Below, one piece after another: positions 41,501 through 54,179 of a stretch of 64,000 nt of DNA (position 1 is the stretch's first letter; each line of letters begins with the position of its first letter). A program made the position numbers and the translations under genes. Under the pieces are notes generated by a model. It worked only from the letters and a program-made list of their open reading frames with translations, was not told the DNA's origin and did not search any database. Source of the stretch: Elephas maximus indicus (taxonomy: Eukaryota > Chordata > Mammalia > Proboscidea > Elephantidae); the NCBI RefSeq assembly GCF_024166365.1, contig NC_064846.1, forward strand, positions 26,309,866 to 26,373,865. The letters are read 5' to 3'.

Positions 41501-43240
41501 CAGCAGCTTTACTGAGGTATTATTAACATGCCCCCCCCAAAAAAAAAAGTTGCCGTCAAGTTGATTCCGACTCATAGCAACCCTACAGGACAGAGTAGAA
41601 CTGCCCTGTAGAGTTTCCAAGGAGCGCCTGGTGGATTTGAACTGCCGACCTTTTTGGTTAGCAGCTGTAGCACTTAACCACTATGCCTCCAGGGTTTCCT
41701 ATTAACATGCAATACACTCCAAATATTTAAAGTGTGTTATTTGTTAATTATTTACATATGTATACATCCATGAAACCATCACAAAAATCAAGATAGTAAA
41801 TATATCCCTCACCCCCAGAAGCTTCCTCATGCCACTTTGTAATCCCTCCTTCTCATCCCCAAGTGACCACTGATCTGCTTTCTGTCACTGTAGATTAGTT
41901 AGCATTTTTGAGAGTTTTACATAAATGGAGTCGTGTATATACATGTATATATATAGTATGTACTCTTTTTTTTTTCTTGCTCTGGTTTCACTCAGCATAC
42001 TTATTTTAAGATTCATCCATATTGTTGTATATATCAATATTTCATTCCTTTTTATTGCTCAGTAGCATTCCATTGTCTATCCATTCATCAGTTGATAGGC
42101 ATTGATGGGTTTTTTCCCCCAGTTTTGGGCTATTATAGACAAAGCAGCTATGAATATTTATGGACAAATCTTTCTATGGATTTTGGTTAAATACCTAGGA
42201 GTGGAATGACTGGATCATATGGTAGTTGTGTGTTTAGCTATTTAAGAAACAGCCAAACTGTTGTCCAAAATGGCTTCACCATTTTACATTTCCACCAGCA
42301 GTGTATGATAGTTCCAGTTGCTCTATATCCTCACCAACACTTGCTATGGTCAGTCTTTTTAATTTTAGCCAATTTTTTTTTAGTAGGTATGAAATGGTAT
42401 CTCATTGATACAATGTTTCAGATTTTAAGTATCTTTTCTTGTTATTTGTTCTTATTTGTCACCCATATATCTTCTTGAGCAAAGTGTTTGTTTAAATCTT
42501 TTGTGCATTTTTAAACTGAGTTGTTTAAATTCTTGTAGTTGAGTTTTGAGAATTCTTTATATACTCTGGATACAAGAACTTTATCAGATACCTGCTTTGT
42601 AAAGATATTTTCTCCTGGCCTATGGCTTGTCTTTCATTCTCTTCACAGTGTCTTTTAAAGAGCAAAAGGTTTTAATTTTGATGCAGTCCAGTTTCTCATT
42701 TTTCCCTTTTGTGGATCATGCTTTTGGTGTTGTATTTAAGAATTCTTTATCTAGGCCTAAGTCACAAATATTTTCTCTTATGTTTTCTTCTAGAACTTTT
42801 ATAGTTTTAGGTTTACATTTAGGTCTATGATACATTTTGTGTTAATTTTTGTATATAGTGAGAGGTATGGATCCAAGTTATTATTTTTTGCATATGGATA
42901 TCCAATTGTTCGAGCACCATTTGTTGAAAAGGCTATCCTTAGTCTACTGCAATTCCTTTGCACCTTTGTAAAAAGTCAGTTGTCCTTATATACCTGGGCT
43001 TATTTCTGGACTCTATATTCTGTTTCATTAATTTGTTTATCTTTATACCAATACCACACTGTTTTGATTACTGTAGCATTATAATGATTCTTGGAATCAG
43101 GTAGTGTTAGCCCTCCAACTTTGTTCTTCTTTTTCAAAGTTATTTTTTTGACTATTTTAAGTCCTTTGCAATTCCACATGAATTTTAGGGTCAGACTGTC
43201 AGTGTCATTTTCTTTTAATACTTGAATTTATTCTATTTAC
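41500..43240 (-). mobile_element. L1 LINE 3' part, about 1.7 kb
   Basis: Reverse-complement L1 3' sequence in order: tttactgaggtattattaac, ttcactcagcatacttattt, tagcattccattgtctatcc, ggctattatagacaaagcag, cagccaaactgttgtccaaa, cagcagtgtatgatagttcc and accatttgttgaaaaggcta. No intact frame. It is older than the AfroSINE inserted at 41532. Confidence 0.88.
41532..41699 (-). repeat. AfroSINE inserted in the L1
   Basis: Short-form copy (ccgtcaagttgattccgact, gcctggtggatttgaactgc) with an 11-bp duplication, tattaacatgc, at 41521-41531 and 41700-41710. Confidence 0.94.
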
Positions 43241-45180
43241 ATTAATTGTTGTAACAGATATGCTTGGACTTGCTTTTATAATCTTGTTTGTCCCTGATAT
43301 CATTTTAGAAGATGCTTATCTTTCATTGATATTCTTAGGCTAAAGAGTTCCTTAAGTTTACTATCTGTCTGTAAAATAGGACTATTTATTGTTTGCTCTT
43401 AATTTATAGCACATTTTCATGAATGTGTCTGTGATTATCTGCTCTATACATGACTTTATAGATGTCAGTCATATGCCTTTTCAGCCTCGTCTATCTAGAC
43501 AACAAAAGTCTTCTTTAAAAAGTTTACCTTCCTGCAGTTATCATCATACCCCATTCTCTTGAACCATTTTAGTTCTCTAGAGCTGATCCAGAATAATGAA
43601 TTCTTTCCTGAGGCTCCAGTGATCAGATCTGGGCCTAGTATTCCCAGGGTGGAAAGACTGTGGTTTGGTACAAAGAGAGAAATACTTTGATGATGACCTG
43701 GCCATCAATTATCTTCTCGATGCTGTTTGAAATAAATGACTCTAGCTGGTAGATGTTGCCCCTAATAGAGGCTTGGAGCAAGGGAGGAAAAGTAATGTTT
43801 GAGCCCTGGAGACCTTTGCCCCCTAACTCTGCCCCACCCCCACCCTTAGACTATAGCCCTCAAATCTCTCAGGACCTGTGTTCTCTTTTCTAGAGGTCTC
43901 ATGCAGGTTGAGCATTTACATGGACGTCATTCATGAATGCCCAGGCCTATGTTAGAGTCAGGAGAAGATGAATTAGGCCTTTATCCCATGGATTTTACTG
44001 CCTATTGGAGAAAAAAGACATACACATGAAATGATCAAAGAGCAATTCAAGACTTTGTGGAATTAAGAGATCTTGTGGTAGAATTTAAGGGCTATGGGAG
44101 TTTAAAGAAGGGGGTTATGGGTGGGAACTATATTTCTCAGGGCGTAACCAGCTCCATTGGGTTGAGGGACTTGATTGGGATCTTGCTGGATGGGCACTAT
44201 TTGATTAGCCAAAAAGGAGCAGCAAAGGCATGGCAGGCCTGAGAAACTCTGTGAATGAGCCTGGAATGTTCCCTCAGGGGACCATGAGGAGACCACTGGG
44301 CTTGAAGCCCAGGCTTGAGTTGGGAAATCATGGGAAATAAGGCTGAGTAGGTAGGGTGGGGTCAGACTATGAGGGACCTTTGGAAACCAAGCAGATGGTT
44401 TGGACTCTAAGGCTCTGCTGGGTACAGCTGGTGTGACCACAGCCATAGATCTAAATGTGCGCCCTGGGGTAGGAGCTGGCCCTGGTTCAGAGGCTGAGGG
44501 AGGAGCTAGTCAGAGGCAGGGCCAAGACTGGAACTTCATCTTCCTCAGTCCCAGTCAAGTGGGTTTTCTGTTGTACCAGGCCTAGTTTTTAGCTTTGCAA
44601 AGGGCTTTCACAGTCACTCCGTATACCTTCCTAATAGAGACCACAAGCAGGGGAAGTAGATGGCAAAGGCCAGCTCGCTCCACGGTTAATAGTGTGACGG
44701 GAGGCAGAGCTGCAGAAAAGCACTCCCTAGTTCACCTACCCACTGGTGGGCCCCACTGCTTGCCCCAGAGCCACTCTTGAGTTATAGCACGGTAGCTCCA
44801 GATGGCCTCTTAAAATGCAACTGTGTTAAGGAGAGAAGTGACACATTAACCTAATGCCAGCTATTAGTGCATTAACACGAAATGGTTTATGATTTTTCTG
44901 AGTGGCAGGGGTGCAGATTCCTGGGGGATGGGATGGTGACCTGCAAGTTTCGATAGAAGGGAGACGCATGCAGCCCTGACTGCTGCTAGGGTCAGTGAAT
45001 ACTCTGCGTCGTGTGAGGACAGTAGTCGGGGCGAGGGAGGCCTGAGGCCGCAAGGGCCACGTAACATGGCATGCCTGTGGTTGCACAGGCCGTTAATGGC
45101 AAAATTGCCCGAGCAGAGTTTTTCCAAACTTTCCCACCCAAGTGCCCCAAACTATTGGATTGTATCCTAGGGACCTAGGA
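43241..45180 (+). other. ELF4: ELF4 intron 1 stretch, no gene
   Basis: AT-rich to 43.9 kb, then mixed. No gene or clear repeat is recognised. Confidence 0.45.
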
Positions 45181-45186
45181 GGACAT

Positions 45187-45391
45187 AGCCAGTTGTCACT
45201 GAGTCAGTTATGACTTACGGCGACCCCAGGTGTGTCGGAGTAGAATTGCACTCTATAGGGTTTTCAGTGGCTGAATTTTTGGAGGTAGATCGCCAGGTCT
45301 TTCTTCTGAGGCGCCTCTGGGGGGACTCCAACCTCCAATCTTTCGGTTAGAAACTAGGCATGTTAACTATTTGCCCCACCCAGGGATTCTT
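45187..45391 (-). repeat. AfroSINE, long variant
   Basis: gttgtcactgagtcagttat, gggttttcagtggctgaatt and caatctttcggttagaaact show a diverged reverse-complement copy. Confidence 0.85.
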
Positions 45392-45399
45392 AGAAGGAC

Positions 45400-47050
45400 G
45401 TAGTCTTGTAACATTTCTTTCAAGTATGGTATTGTATCCTAAGTGTGAATTTTGTAATCTACTGCCTAAAATATTGATGATTATTTAAATAAAAAATATT
45501 TGAAGTGTTTTTCATTGAATAAATTGGAAGCCCCTGGAAGACTGGCCGAGCTGGTACTGCGGCTTTCACTCCTAGGCTGGGGCTTGGTCAGTGTTTACAA
45601 GCAAACCCTGTTCTTGGGGGATCCTGAGCAGGTCAGAACTTGACCTTTCAGGATCTTGGCCATTAGTGCACTATGTTTGTTTGTCTGCTGTCCCCATGTC
45701 TGTCCCCCTCCTTGGTTCATACCCAGTTGATAGAAAAATCTAGGCCCTTGTGTTCTGGGGGAAAGTCATTTGACTTGTTCAGCAGTTAGCTCTGAGCCTT
45801 TGGGTGGGTGAGCAGGTCTCAGTGTGGGGTGGAGACAGCTTGGGATTCATGAGACTCTGAAGTCCTGGCCCCCAGGACTTCCCTGTCTCACCTCCTCCAC
45901 CATGCTCAGCCCTCAACCCCTCATTCAGCCCCACCTTTAGCTTGGAGTGTTTAAGGTGCTCTCCAGTTTGCCCTTGTTCATCTCCCGCTGGCTGGGGACA
46001 GAAGAGCCTCCTCCAAGGTGCTCCAGGCCGAAGTGAGCCTCCTCAGCAACGCCAGCGCCTCCTTGCTGTCCCCATAGCCTGCAGATAGAGAAGATGACAA
46101 TTTAACAAGAACACATGCCCTACTCAGATTGGGCCAGCTGGAGAAAGCACTATGAATATTCAGGTTTCACTCTGGCAGGCAGAGCCGCAGGCACGGAGGG
46201 CCTGTGCCAGGCAGCAGGTCTTTGTCCACACCCCCTGCCTTCCAGGGACAGGGAGAAGGCTCCAGGCTGCGGGTGCCTGTAGTGACGAAACCAGAACAGG
46301 TAGGGCCCTAGGCTGGCTGTCTGGGCTAGGTGGGGCGAGGCAGCCGATGGGCGAGGCCCAGATTCCCCAGGCTGATAAGGCAGCCTGTAAACACCCAGCA
46401 AGGGGAGGGGGCAGAGGGCAGGCAACCAGATGGCAGGAGTGGGGGGGGACCGGAGCCCAGGCCTCACTGCAGGAAGTGGGGCTTGATGTGGAAACATCCT
46501 GTCCAGCGGGGGCTAGACTGGTGGCCATCAGCATTTACTCCCTCCACCATGGAGGCAAGTTCAAGCCCAAGGTGGGGCTCCCTGGGCACCAGGCCAAGAA
46601 CCTGGTTCCTGACATCTCCAAAGGACATGATCAATGGGTCTCAATTATGGGTGGCTCCCCCACCCAGCACTGCTGGGGGAAAATCAGAACCAAGCTACCT
46701 CCCATGGAGATGCTCAGCAGTAGAATTGTCTGAGAGAAGTTGACTCTCACGAGAAAATCCGCATCATCACCATCAGTGAAGAGCATTGATTCCAAGTCAA
46801 GTTGTCTGGTGTGGAAGGCCTCTTGCCACGCTTCAAGAGGAACCTCATAACTGACGCTCAGTTCTACGCTGACTTGCAGGGCTTTATAATTAGAACCTTG
46901 GAGTGGCAGAGCCTTTAGCAAGGGATCACCAAGCTCATCTACTTCACTTTACAGATGGGAAACTGAAACCCAGAAAGGAACAGGGATTGGCCACATTAAT
47001 GGCAGACCTGAAATGAAAACCCCTGTCCTAGCACATTCACCACTGCCTAC
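45400..47050 (+). other. ELF4: ELF4 intron 1 stretch, no gene
   Basis: 46.15-46.55 kb is GC-rich with overlapping open frames on both strands but no protein homology. 46,890-47,045 resembles an MIR (ttacagatgggaaactgaaa). Nothing firm. Confidence 0.4.
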
Positions 47051-47060
47051 CCTGTTGCTT

Positions 47061-47230
47061 GGAGCCCTGATGGCCCAGTGGTTAAGAGCTCAGTTGCCAA
47101 CCAAAAGGCCAGCAGTTTGAATCCACCAGCCACTCCTTGGAAACCCTATGCCGACACTCCTACCTGTCCCATAGAGTTGCTATGAGTCGGTATCAACCCG
47201 ACGGCAACAAGTTTGGTTTTTGTTTTTTAT
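47061..47230 (+). repeat. AfroSINE inserted at the start of a tRNA-Gly-type SINE
   Basis: Short-form copy (gatggcccagtggttaagag, gagttgctatgagtcggtat) flanked by the exact 10-bp duplication cctgttgctt at 47051-47060 and 47231-47240. Confidence 0.93.
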
Positions 47231-47240
47231 CCTGTTGCTT

Positions 47241-47541
47241 AGGAGGCAGTGGTGGAATTCTCACCTTCTATATGGGAGACCCAGTTTCCATTCCCAGCCA
47301 TCACCCGCCTGTCAGTGGAGGCTTGCATCTTGCTATGATGCTAAGCAGGTTTCACTGGAGCTTCTAGACTAAGGCAGACTAGGAAGAAAGGCCTGGCAAT
47401 CTGCTTCCAAAAATCAGCCAATGAAAATCCCATGGATTATAATGGCCCAATCCACAACTGATCATGGGGAAGGCAACATTTTTCTTTCTGTTGTGAACGG
47501 GGTTGCTGTAAGTCGGGGGCTGACTTGATGGCACCTTTAGG
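47241..47541 (+). repeat. SINE with tRNA-Gly-like head, copy 1
   Basis: The head, gcagtggtggaattctcacc then gggagacccagtttccattc, follows tRNA-Gly. The middle (agactaggaagaaaggcctg) and the end (cggggttgctgtaagtcggg, ttgatggcacc) resemble AfroSINE and RTE 3' ends. A second copy is at 59724-60066. Confidence 0.8.
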
Positions 47542-47744
47542 TCCAGCCCCAAACCCTCATGCACAGGGCTGGATTGGCCTTGCTCACTCACCAGAACTTG
47601 CATAGGGTTATGGAGGGGCTGGGGGGAGGGGGGAAGAGCCTCAGAGTCGCAAAGCGGGAGACCTGGTGTCTGGCCTGAGCTGCTCTGTTAACTTGTGTGT
47701 GGCCTTGGGTAAGCTGCTGCCCTTCTCTGGGCTCCAGTTGTTGT

Positions 47745-47950
47745 TGTTGTTTTAAATAACTGCCTTATTGAGATATATTTCACATACTGTTCAATTCACC
47801 CATTTCAGGTGTACAGTTCAGTAGTTTTTAGTATATTCACAGAGTTGTGCAACCATCACCCCTATCTAATTCTAGAACATTTTTATCACCTCGGAAAGAA
47901 ACCCTGTACCCATGAGCAATCACTCCCTATTTCCCTCTAACCCCTGGGCC
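47745..47950 (-). mobile_element. L1 3' end fragment
   Basis: ttattgagatatatttcaca, tcaattcacccatttcaggt and acagagttgtgcaaccatca are classic L1 3' sequence in reverse. Confidence 0.85.
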
Positions 47951-48107
47951 TCAGTTTTGAAGAGGCATTTGCTATGGAAGTGTCTTGGAAACAAAACAGC
48001 AATGTTGTTTAGGCAGATGCTTACAATGTTGTTTAGCCCAGCTTACTGGGAACTTAGATACTTAAAGACCCTACCACAGAGAAGAATTGGGTGGGCCCAG
48101 TGATCAA

Positions 48108-48190
48108 GCCCTTGGCCACAGGCCTGGCACATATGAGGTGCTCAGGGCTGACTTTCCATAAATATTTGAATAAACATGTGAACCAACACC
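48108..48190 (+). repeat. L2 3' end
   Basis: ggcctggcacatatgaggtg and cataaatatttgaataaaca fit the L2 terminus. Confidence 0.6.
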
Positions 48191-48609
48191 CCAAGATAAC
48201 CAGACTTACATTATGTGTAAGCTGAGAGCAAGTGTATATTTATGGGGCAGGGACCGTGCCATGGCTGCTCCAGGTCTGAGGCCAGACTACGAGGAACTCT
48301 CTGGAAACAGTTGGCCCCAGAGGTTCAGGAATAGAGTCAGCCTCCCATATCAACAGTGCTGGAAGCCCCCCACTCCACAATTCCTTTCCTCCACAGCTGG
48401 CCATAGGAACTCAAACCATTACCATTTTGGTGCAGACTTGACCCAGGAAGTTAGGATTCACTTATTAGAAAGAGCTTTGGTTGAGATCGAAGCCTCCAGG
48501 TGGATGGGACACAGGCCTGAGAAGCTTATGCCTAGGGGGCATCAAAGAGGTTCTGAGCCTTCAAAGTTAGGTGCTGCGAGCAAGCCCTGAGCTCGGGATC
48601 ATAGCGGAT

Positions 48610-48990
48610 AATCTTCAGCCTGGGGCAGTGGGAAAAGGATGGACTTTGAGGTCAAAGTTAGATGGCCCTGGTTTGACTTCGGCCTACACTCTTAACTGGC
48701 ACCATGACCTTGGTCATGTTACTTCATCTTTTCTGAGCCTTATTTCTATTGTTTTTGAAATGGAAATTCGAAAACAGAATTACGAAAATAGATTTCAATT
48801 AAAACAAAGCTCAAAGAGTTTAGTCTTTGGAAATAAACCAGGGTTTAAACCATAGTTCTGCCACTTACCAGCTACTTTGTAGGGATGTTGTAAGAATTAA
48901 AGGAGATAGATATGGTATGTAAAGTGCCTGGCACCGCACCAGCCCCACAGCATGGATCCAATCAATGTGAATTCCCACCACCTTCCCTAT
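48610..48990 (-). repeat. MIR-like elements, two adjacent
   Basis: Two reverse MIR patterns: atggactttgaggtcaaagt with accatgaccttggtcatgtt, then cagggtttaaaccatagttc with gtaaagtgcctggcaccgca. Confidence 0.65.
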
Positions 48991-48999
48991 GCTCCATCC

Positions 49000-51085
49000 T
49001 GTCTCACCTGGTCATTTGTACTCTTTGGCCCCCTCCCTGCAAAGCTAGAGAAGCAACTTGAAGTGACAGCCGAAACAAAAAAAAAAAAAAAGGAGAGTGC
49101 AAAAGAAAAGCTTGCCCACGTTTAAACAGATAACCAAACCCCCTGCCCATCCCCCACCAGGGTACATGGCAGAGACCACCCCACCGTGGCCACATCTGCC
49201 GTCCTGGGCAGAGCACTAGCTCAGATCAGTGCCAGCCTCACAAGTGCTTCCACCCCTCTGCCAGGCTAGATGTCCTTTCCAAACATGTGCCACCAGCTTT
49301 GAGTCAGGCTGTAACCAAATCCTGACTCTGGGTGTGCTCTGCAGATGTGGGGAGGGGCTGGCAGGAGCCCAGGTGCACATCCAGATGTTGTCTCTGAGGC
49401 TTCCTTGGCATCCCTCACACCAGCTGTGGAACCCTATTTACGCAAACTTGCAGGGGTGGAGAGGCAGGCTTGGGTTGTGCAGGCACTCCCCTCGGGGCAA
49501 TGAGGCCCTGTGGCCAGGGGGCCAGGCTCCTATTTGTCCTTGGGGGCATGGAGGGAAAGGGGACAGGGAAAAGTGGAACTCTGCTCTCTTGAGAGGTGGC
49601 CTGTCTGGGCAGAACTTTTGGCCAAAGGTGCAAGAGGATGACCCTTCAGAGCCGAGAGAGGTATCAAGACTATCTTCCCATCCATATATTTACTGGCCCA
49701 TCCAGAACCATAATTCCTAGGGGTCCCCTTGGCTTCTCTCACTGCTCTTTGACCCTCACAGAACACTATCACAACAGGGGGCTATGTCCATCTGCCACTA
49801 GGCCTCCATCCTAGGCATCAAGGCTTCTGGAATCATTATCATGTAGTTCAGAGCTGTCCCCAGGAGGAGTGGCAAGTGGGCAGAGGCCCAGGACCTCAGG
49901 CTGCTGTTGTTGTTCTGACCCATCACCTTGGGAAACCTCGGGCACACGGTCCTACTGCTAGGAGCCCCACCTTGCAAGGGCAACTGGGAGGTATTTACAA
50001 GCATGTGTCACCACACCACATCAGCAGCTGCTACCGAATGGGAGAGTTCCCTGTTCTATAACCTAGAAAATGCCACTACCCTTGACCTACATGTAATACA
50101 ATACTTTGCTTTTCACTCTTGCCTCTGTTCATTGGTGCCAGGGTTAAGCCCTCTGCAAAACTATGAAGTGACATTGATTTCAGCGTCATCTGCCCCTCCA
50201 AATCAGCCCCCCCTCATCCTCTTGCTTCAACTCCTCCTCCATCTGAAGCCACCCAGGGCCGGCCCCTACTGGACATTGCCCTCAGCCACAGCATTTATAT
50301 TCCTCTTTTCCATCCAACCCTTCCAGGGCCAGGCTCACTCTGCCCCCCAAGTTGAGAACTAGCTAAAATGACAAACTCACTTCTACTCATCTCGTAACAG
50401 GAGAGGGTTTACACAGACAGCCTCAGTCTCCCTCCCAGGAAAGACATCCCTCTCTACCCACTCCCCGAGCCTGAAGAGCCTGAAGCATGGTGGTAGAGGA
50501 GCTGCCGGGGGGCTGGGGCATCCCCTTGTGTAGACAGCTGTCTCCTCAGCCTTCCTGCGAGGGATCCTCCCCTCTCTGCACTCTCTGACCTGCGTGGGGC
50601 AGGGGTGGGGCTGGGAGGGCCAGCAGGCCCTGGAGGGGAAACTGCTGAAACCCCTGGGACAGGAAGTGGCAGAGAGGGGCTGTTTCCTCTGGCAGAGCAG
50701 GGGTGCGGTGAGACCTGGCCCTATCTCCTGCTTCATTGTCTGCTGTAGGCCCCAGGAGGGTGGGGAGAGGTGGGAGCCCTTCTTTCTCCACCCCCAACCC
50801 AAAGTGGAGGCTTTTGGCCCACCAGAATGGGGCGGAGGGGGGTACTTTTTCAGAGGAGGCCATCTTCATTTTGCAGGGAGAGGAATTCAGAGCAAAGGGC
50901 AGACAGGTCAGCAGAGGGGAAGGGAGGGGTGCTGCAGGTGAGTATGGAGTGAGGGGGGCCCACAGTCGCAGCGGAAAACCACGGCTGGGCAAAGGAACCT
51001 TCTGTGAGCCCTGCCCTGAGACTAAAATATCAGGGCTCTGCCACTCACAACTGTGTGAGTTGGAAAGGCAGCACATTGCTGAGTC
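49000..51085 (+). other. ELF4: ELF4 intron 1 stretch, no gene
   Basis: GC-moderate. Contains an A run at 49078-49091. No gene or named repeat; overlapping open frames are not conserved families. Confidence 0.4.
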
Positions 51086-51240
51086 CAAATCACAAGGCTA
51101 GAAAGGGCCTTAGACCACCTAGGCCAACCTCCTACTTGTGCAGATGAGGAAAGCGAGGCCCACAAAGCGGAAGTGACTTGCTCAAGTTCACGTCAGGAAT
51201 CAGGGGCAGAGCCAAGGCCAGAGCTCAGATCAGCTAACCC
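51085..51240 (+). repeat. MIR-like element
   Basis: agaaagggccttagaccacc, cagatgaggaaagcgaggcc and gtgacttgctcaagttcacg follow the MIR or MIR-related pattern. Confidence 0.55.
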
Positions 51241-51397
51241 CAAACCAGGACTTTCTTTGATGAAAATCTACCACATTTGTGTTTTGTGGCCCACATCTCC
51301 CTCCAGGCACCTCTACTTCCAAGTGCTGTATGATATTCTTCTCAGAAAATGAGCTTGAATTTATTCACACTGAAGGGAGGGAGGGTGAAGCCTTTAG

Positions 51398-51790
51398 TCC
51401 AAGAGTTCAGCAAACTTCCTGTAAAGAGCCAGATAGTAAATACTTCAGACTTTGCGGGCCATACAGTCTCTGTCACAACTACTCAACTCTACTGCTGTAG
51501 CAAGAAAGCAGCATAGACATTTATATAAATGAATGAGCGTGGCTGTGTTCCAATAAAACTTTATTTATGGACACTGAAATGTGAATGTCATATAATTTTC
51601 ATGTGTCTCAAAATATTATTCTTCTTTTGGTTTTTTCCCAACTATTTCAAAATGGAAATTCTTTGCACTTTGAAGCTTTGGAATTTCAAGATAAAAAAAG
51701 TAAAAACCATTCTTAGCTCACAGACTGTATAAAAACACACAGCAGGTGATATTTGGCTGGGGGGGCATAGTTTGCTGACCCCTACTCAGT
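51398..51790. mobile_element. hAT-like DNA transposon remnant
   Basis: ttcagcaaacttcctgtaaa, aatactttgcgggcc-type text, ttccaataaaactttattta, and an end that mirrors the start (gcatagtttgctgacccc). It matches a common mammalian non-autonomous DNA element; I cannot give its name with certainty. Confidence 0.6.
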
Positions 51791-51794
51791 GGCG

Positions 51795-52290
51795 TCAGTA
51801 GGCTTGGTGTCACCCAGTGCGGTAGGTAACTCATGGTGTCAACTCCCATGGACCTATGCCCGTACTAGACCATACAGAATCCTGAGTAATGTTTTTTGTA
51901 CTAATGTCACCCGTAAATCATAATTCCCGTAGGTCACTGGATGTAACGGCAATAGTAGTGACATAAACAACTAGCAACATTAAAATGACACCTTTAAGTT
52001 ACAACATCATACGCACAGCCTAAATGTACTTACCTAGTTTCATGTGGTTAAAGTGAAAATTTGGTAAGAAAACAATAAAATTCGCAGCAAAAACGTACAT
52101 CGAAATCATGTTCATTTTTAACAGTAAACTTTACAGTTACAGGAGATACATTAAGGCATTAGGTCGGAAAGCTGGATTGAGAGAGTGGGAGGCAGAGCCA
52201 GCCAGGCAATCTGAGTGAGCAATAATTTCTGCTCTCAGATCATCCACCTCCTCTCTTCTCCTCTCTACCCAGGTTGGTACTGGCGATTTT
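51795..52290 (+). other. ELF4: ELF4 intron 1 stretch, no gene
   Basis: AT-rich sequence with no recognised element. Confidence 0.4.
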
Positions 52291-52539
52291 GTTTTTAAGT
52301 TTGATTATTTTTCTTCACTTGGGAGTTTTAGAAAATTTAAATCAACCTCTCCTCTCTTGGAGTGTTTCCACCGGTTGCAAGGTCCCGGGAATCTCTGCCT
52401 CTGGAGGGAGGGAGGGAAGCGGGGAGTTGTTCTCCAAGCTGAGCTGCTCAGTCCAGGGCTCCAGAGGGCCGGGCTGTTTGGGATGTCGTTGGCAGTCTTT
52501 TTCCCTCTCGGGCTGTGTCTCCGTTTTCTCGAGCTCCAG

Positions 52540-52720
52540 AAGAGGTGCGTGCATGTGCGCGCCTGTGTGCATGACCCGCGGAGCCGCCGGGTGCGCGGGC
52601 GCCGGGCCGGGCGCGGGAGCGGCGCGCGCGCCCCATGGCCGGCTGGTGGGGAGTTTGGTGTCATCCCCTCTGACAATGTCACTCGGTGCAGTCCGCGCTC
52701 CCCTAGTTGACGCCACTGCC
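52540..52720. promoter_or_regulatory. Small CpG-rich segment inside ELF4 intron 1
   Basis: A short block with very high CpG density (gcgggcgccgggccgggcgc, 52596-52615) that ends in an inverted pair, ctattttagtctaaaatag. It may be an internal promoter or enhancer. No exon can be shown. Confidence 0.4.
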
Positions 52721-53519
52721 CCTATTTTAGTCTAAAATAGTGTGTTGTGAGAAGGAGCGAACATACCAGGTGAGGAGGAAGCAGGTAATCCTCTGAAAAG
52801 GAGGTGACATTTGCTTTAGATCTTGAAGGGCGTGTGGGCATTGGACCCGCAGAGATTGGGGACGGGCATGTCAGGCCAAGGGGACAGCGTGAAGGAAGGC
52901 ACGGCGGAAGGAAGTCACTGTGAAAGTAGAATGTGCTCTGTACATTTTGGCCTCGACAGAGGGCGGGGCTGGCTTTGCTGAAGATGCTGAGACAATGAGG
53001 AGGGGAGGGAAAAGGGTGGCCTGGGAGTCACAGCGCCCAGCTGTGTGACCTTGAGCAAGTCATTTCCCCTCCCTCATGGACTCGGTGCCTGAAGTTGGAG
53101 AATAAGAGGGATGGATGGAGCGATCTTTCAGGACTCCCGATTCAAGGAGAGGCTTTCAAGAGTGTGGGTAAGTGGGAAGAAGGAACCCCAGGAGCCTGTG
53201 AGGAACTCTGGTGCAGAAGCCTCTCTCCCTGTCCAGCCAGGCCCTGATCGGTGGTCTTTCCATCTTACCCTTTCTTGCCCCCTCGCTTCTGCGGAGGGAA
53301 CACTGGAGTGCGGGCCTTGCACCTCTGCCTTTTGCTTTTGTGGCCTGGGAAGTGACTGGCGAGGGAAGGAGACATTTGGACAGGGCACCATCCAGCGCGA
53401 AGCAGGCAGCGAGGCTGGGGACCCGATTTAGGCCCCTCCCACGTAGGGGAGTCCGGGATCCGGGCGTCAGTTTCTAGGGCACGCGCTGGCAGGGGCCTTG
53501 ACAAAGAACGCTGTCCCTC

Positions 53520-53625
53520 CAATAAAAGTTATCTGACTTAATGTTGATGCCGAGTCACATATTACCCCCAGCTTCTAAAAAACCCACTAATTAATTTAAT
53601 TAGTCTCTGGTCAGTGTTCCTGTTC
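53520..53625. promoter_or_regulatory. Candidate enhancer with a homeodomain-type palindrome
   Basis: An AT-rich island within GC-rich intron. It holds ctaattaatttaattag (53587-53603), an exact 8-bp inverted repeat around one base, with TAAT homeodomain cores on both arms, plus a GATA-type ttatct at 53529-53534. Function is inferred from motif content only. Confidence 0.35.
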
Positions 53626-54179
53626 CTCCCTCCCTCCCTTCCCCAACAATAAAAGCAAGCAGGCCTTCCCTGGGCGGGGCGGGGGCGGGGTGTGTGCCAT
53701 TTGAAGCCGTCGCTTGCTCCTTCGGCGCCTGCAACTCCCTGCCACAGTCCTGGGGCGGGATTATCGCCCGTGCCAGGCCAGGCCTGCTCCTTTGGCCACT
53801 AAATGCCTGTCTAGGCCTCTCTCACCCTGCAGCCCCGGCCCCAGACAAGACAAGGGTTAGCAAAAAAAAAAAAAAACTCTTCAGGGCCCTCTCTTCCCCT
53901 CCTTAATCCTGGGTTTTTCGAGATAATCCCAACTTCAAAACGTCCAAACTGAACTGGCCTTCTTACCCTATCTCCTGCCCCAATCGCTATCTTTGAACAT
54001 TCTTCCAGTGAGAACAGGCTACACAGCTTGGTGTCTCTGCAGCTCATGTATTGCCCCATAGTCTGTCTGTTTTTTTTTCTGGCAGGGTGGCTCTGGGATT
54101 CACTCCTGGGTTCTAGCTGCCTGGCCTGGTCTCCTTTCATCTCCTCCATCCACAGAGCCACTCACATGCCCAGATCAAA

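Noticed and set aside
42206-43084. Several hydrophobic open frames
   Set aside because: They are reverse-strand readings of an L1 3' untranslated region and its T-rich sequence.
46152-46743. 193- and 137-codon overlapping frames in ELF4 intron 1
   Set aside because: Open on both strands in a GC-rich stretch with no recognisable domain or splice framework.
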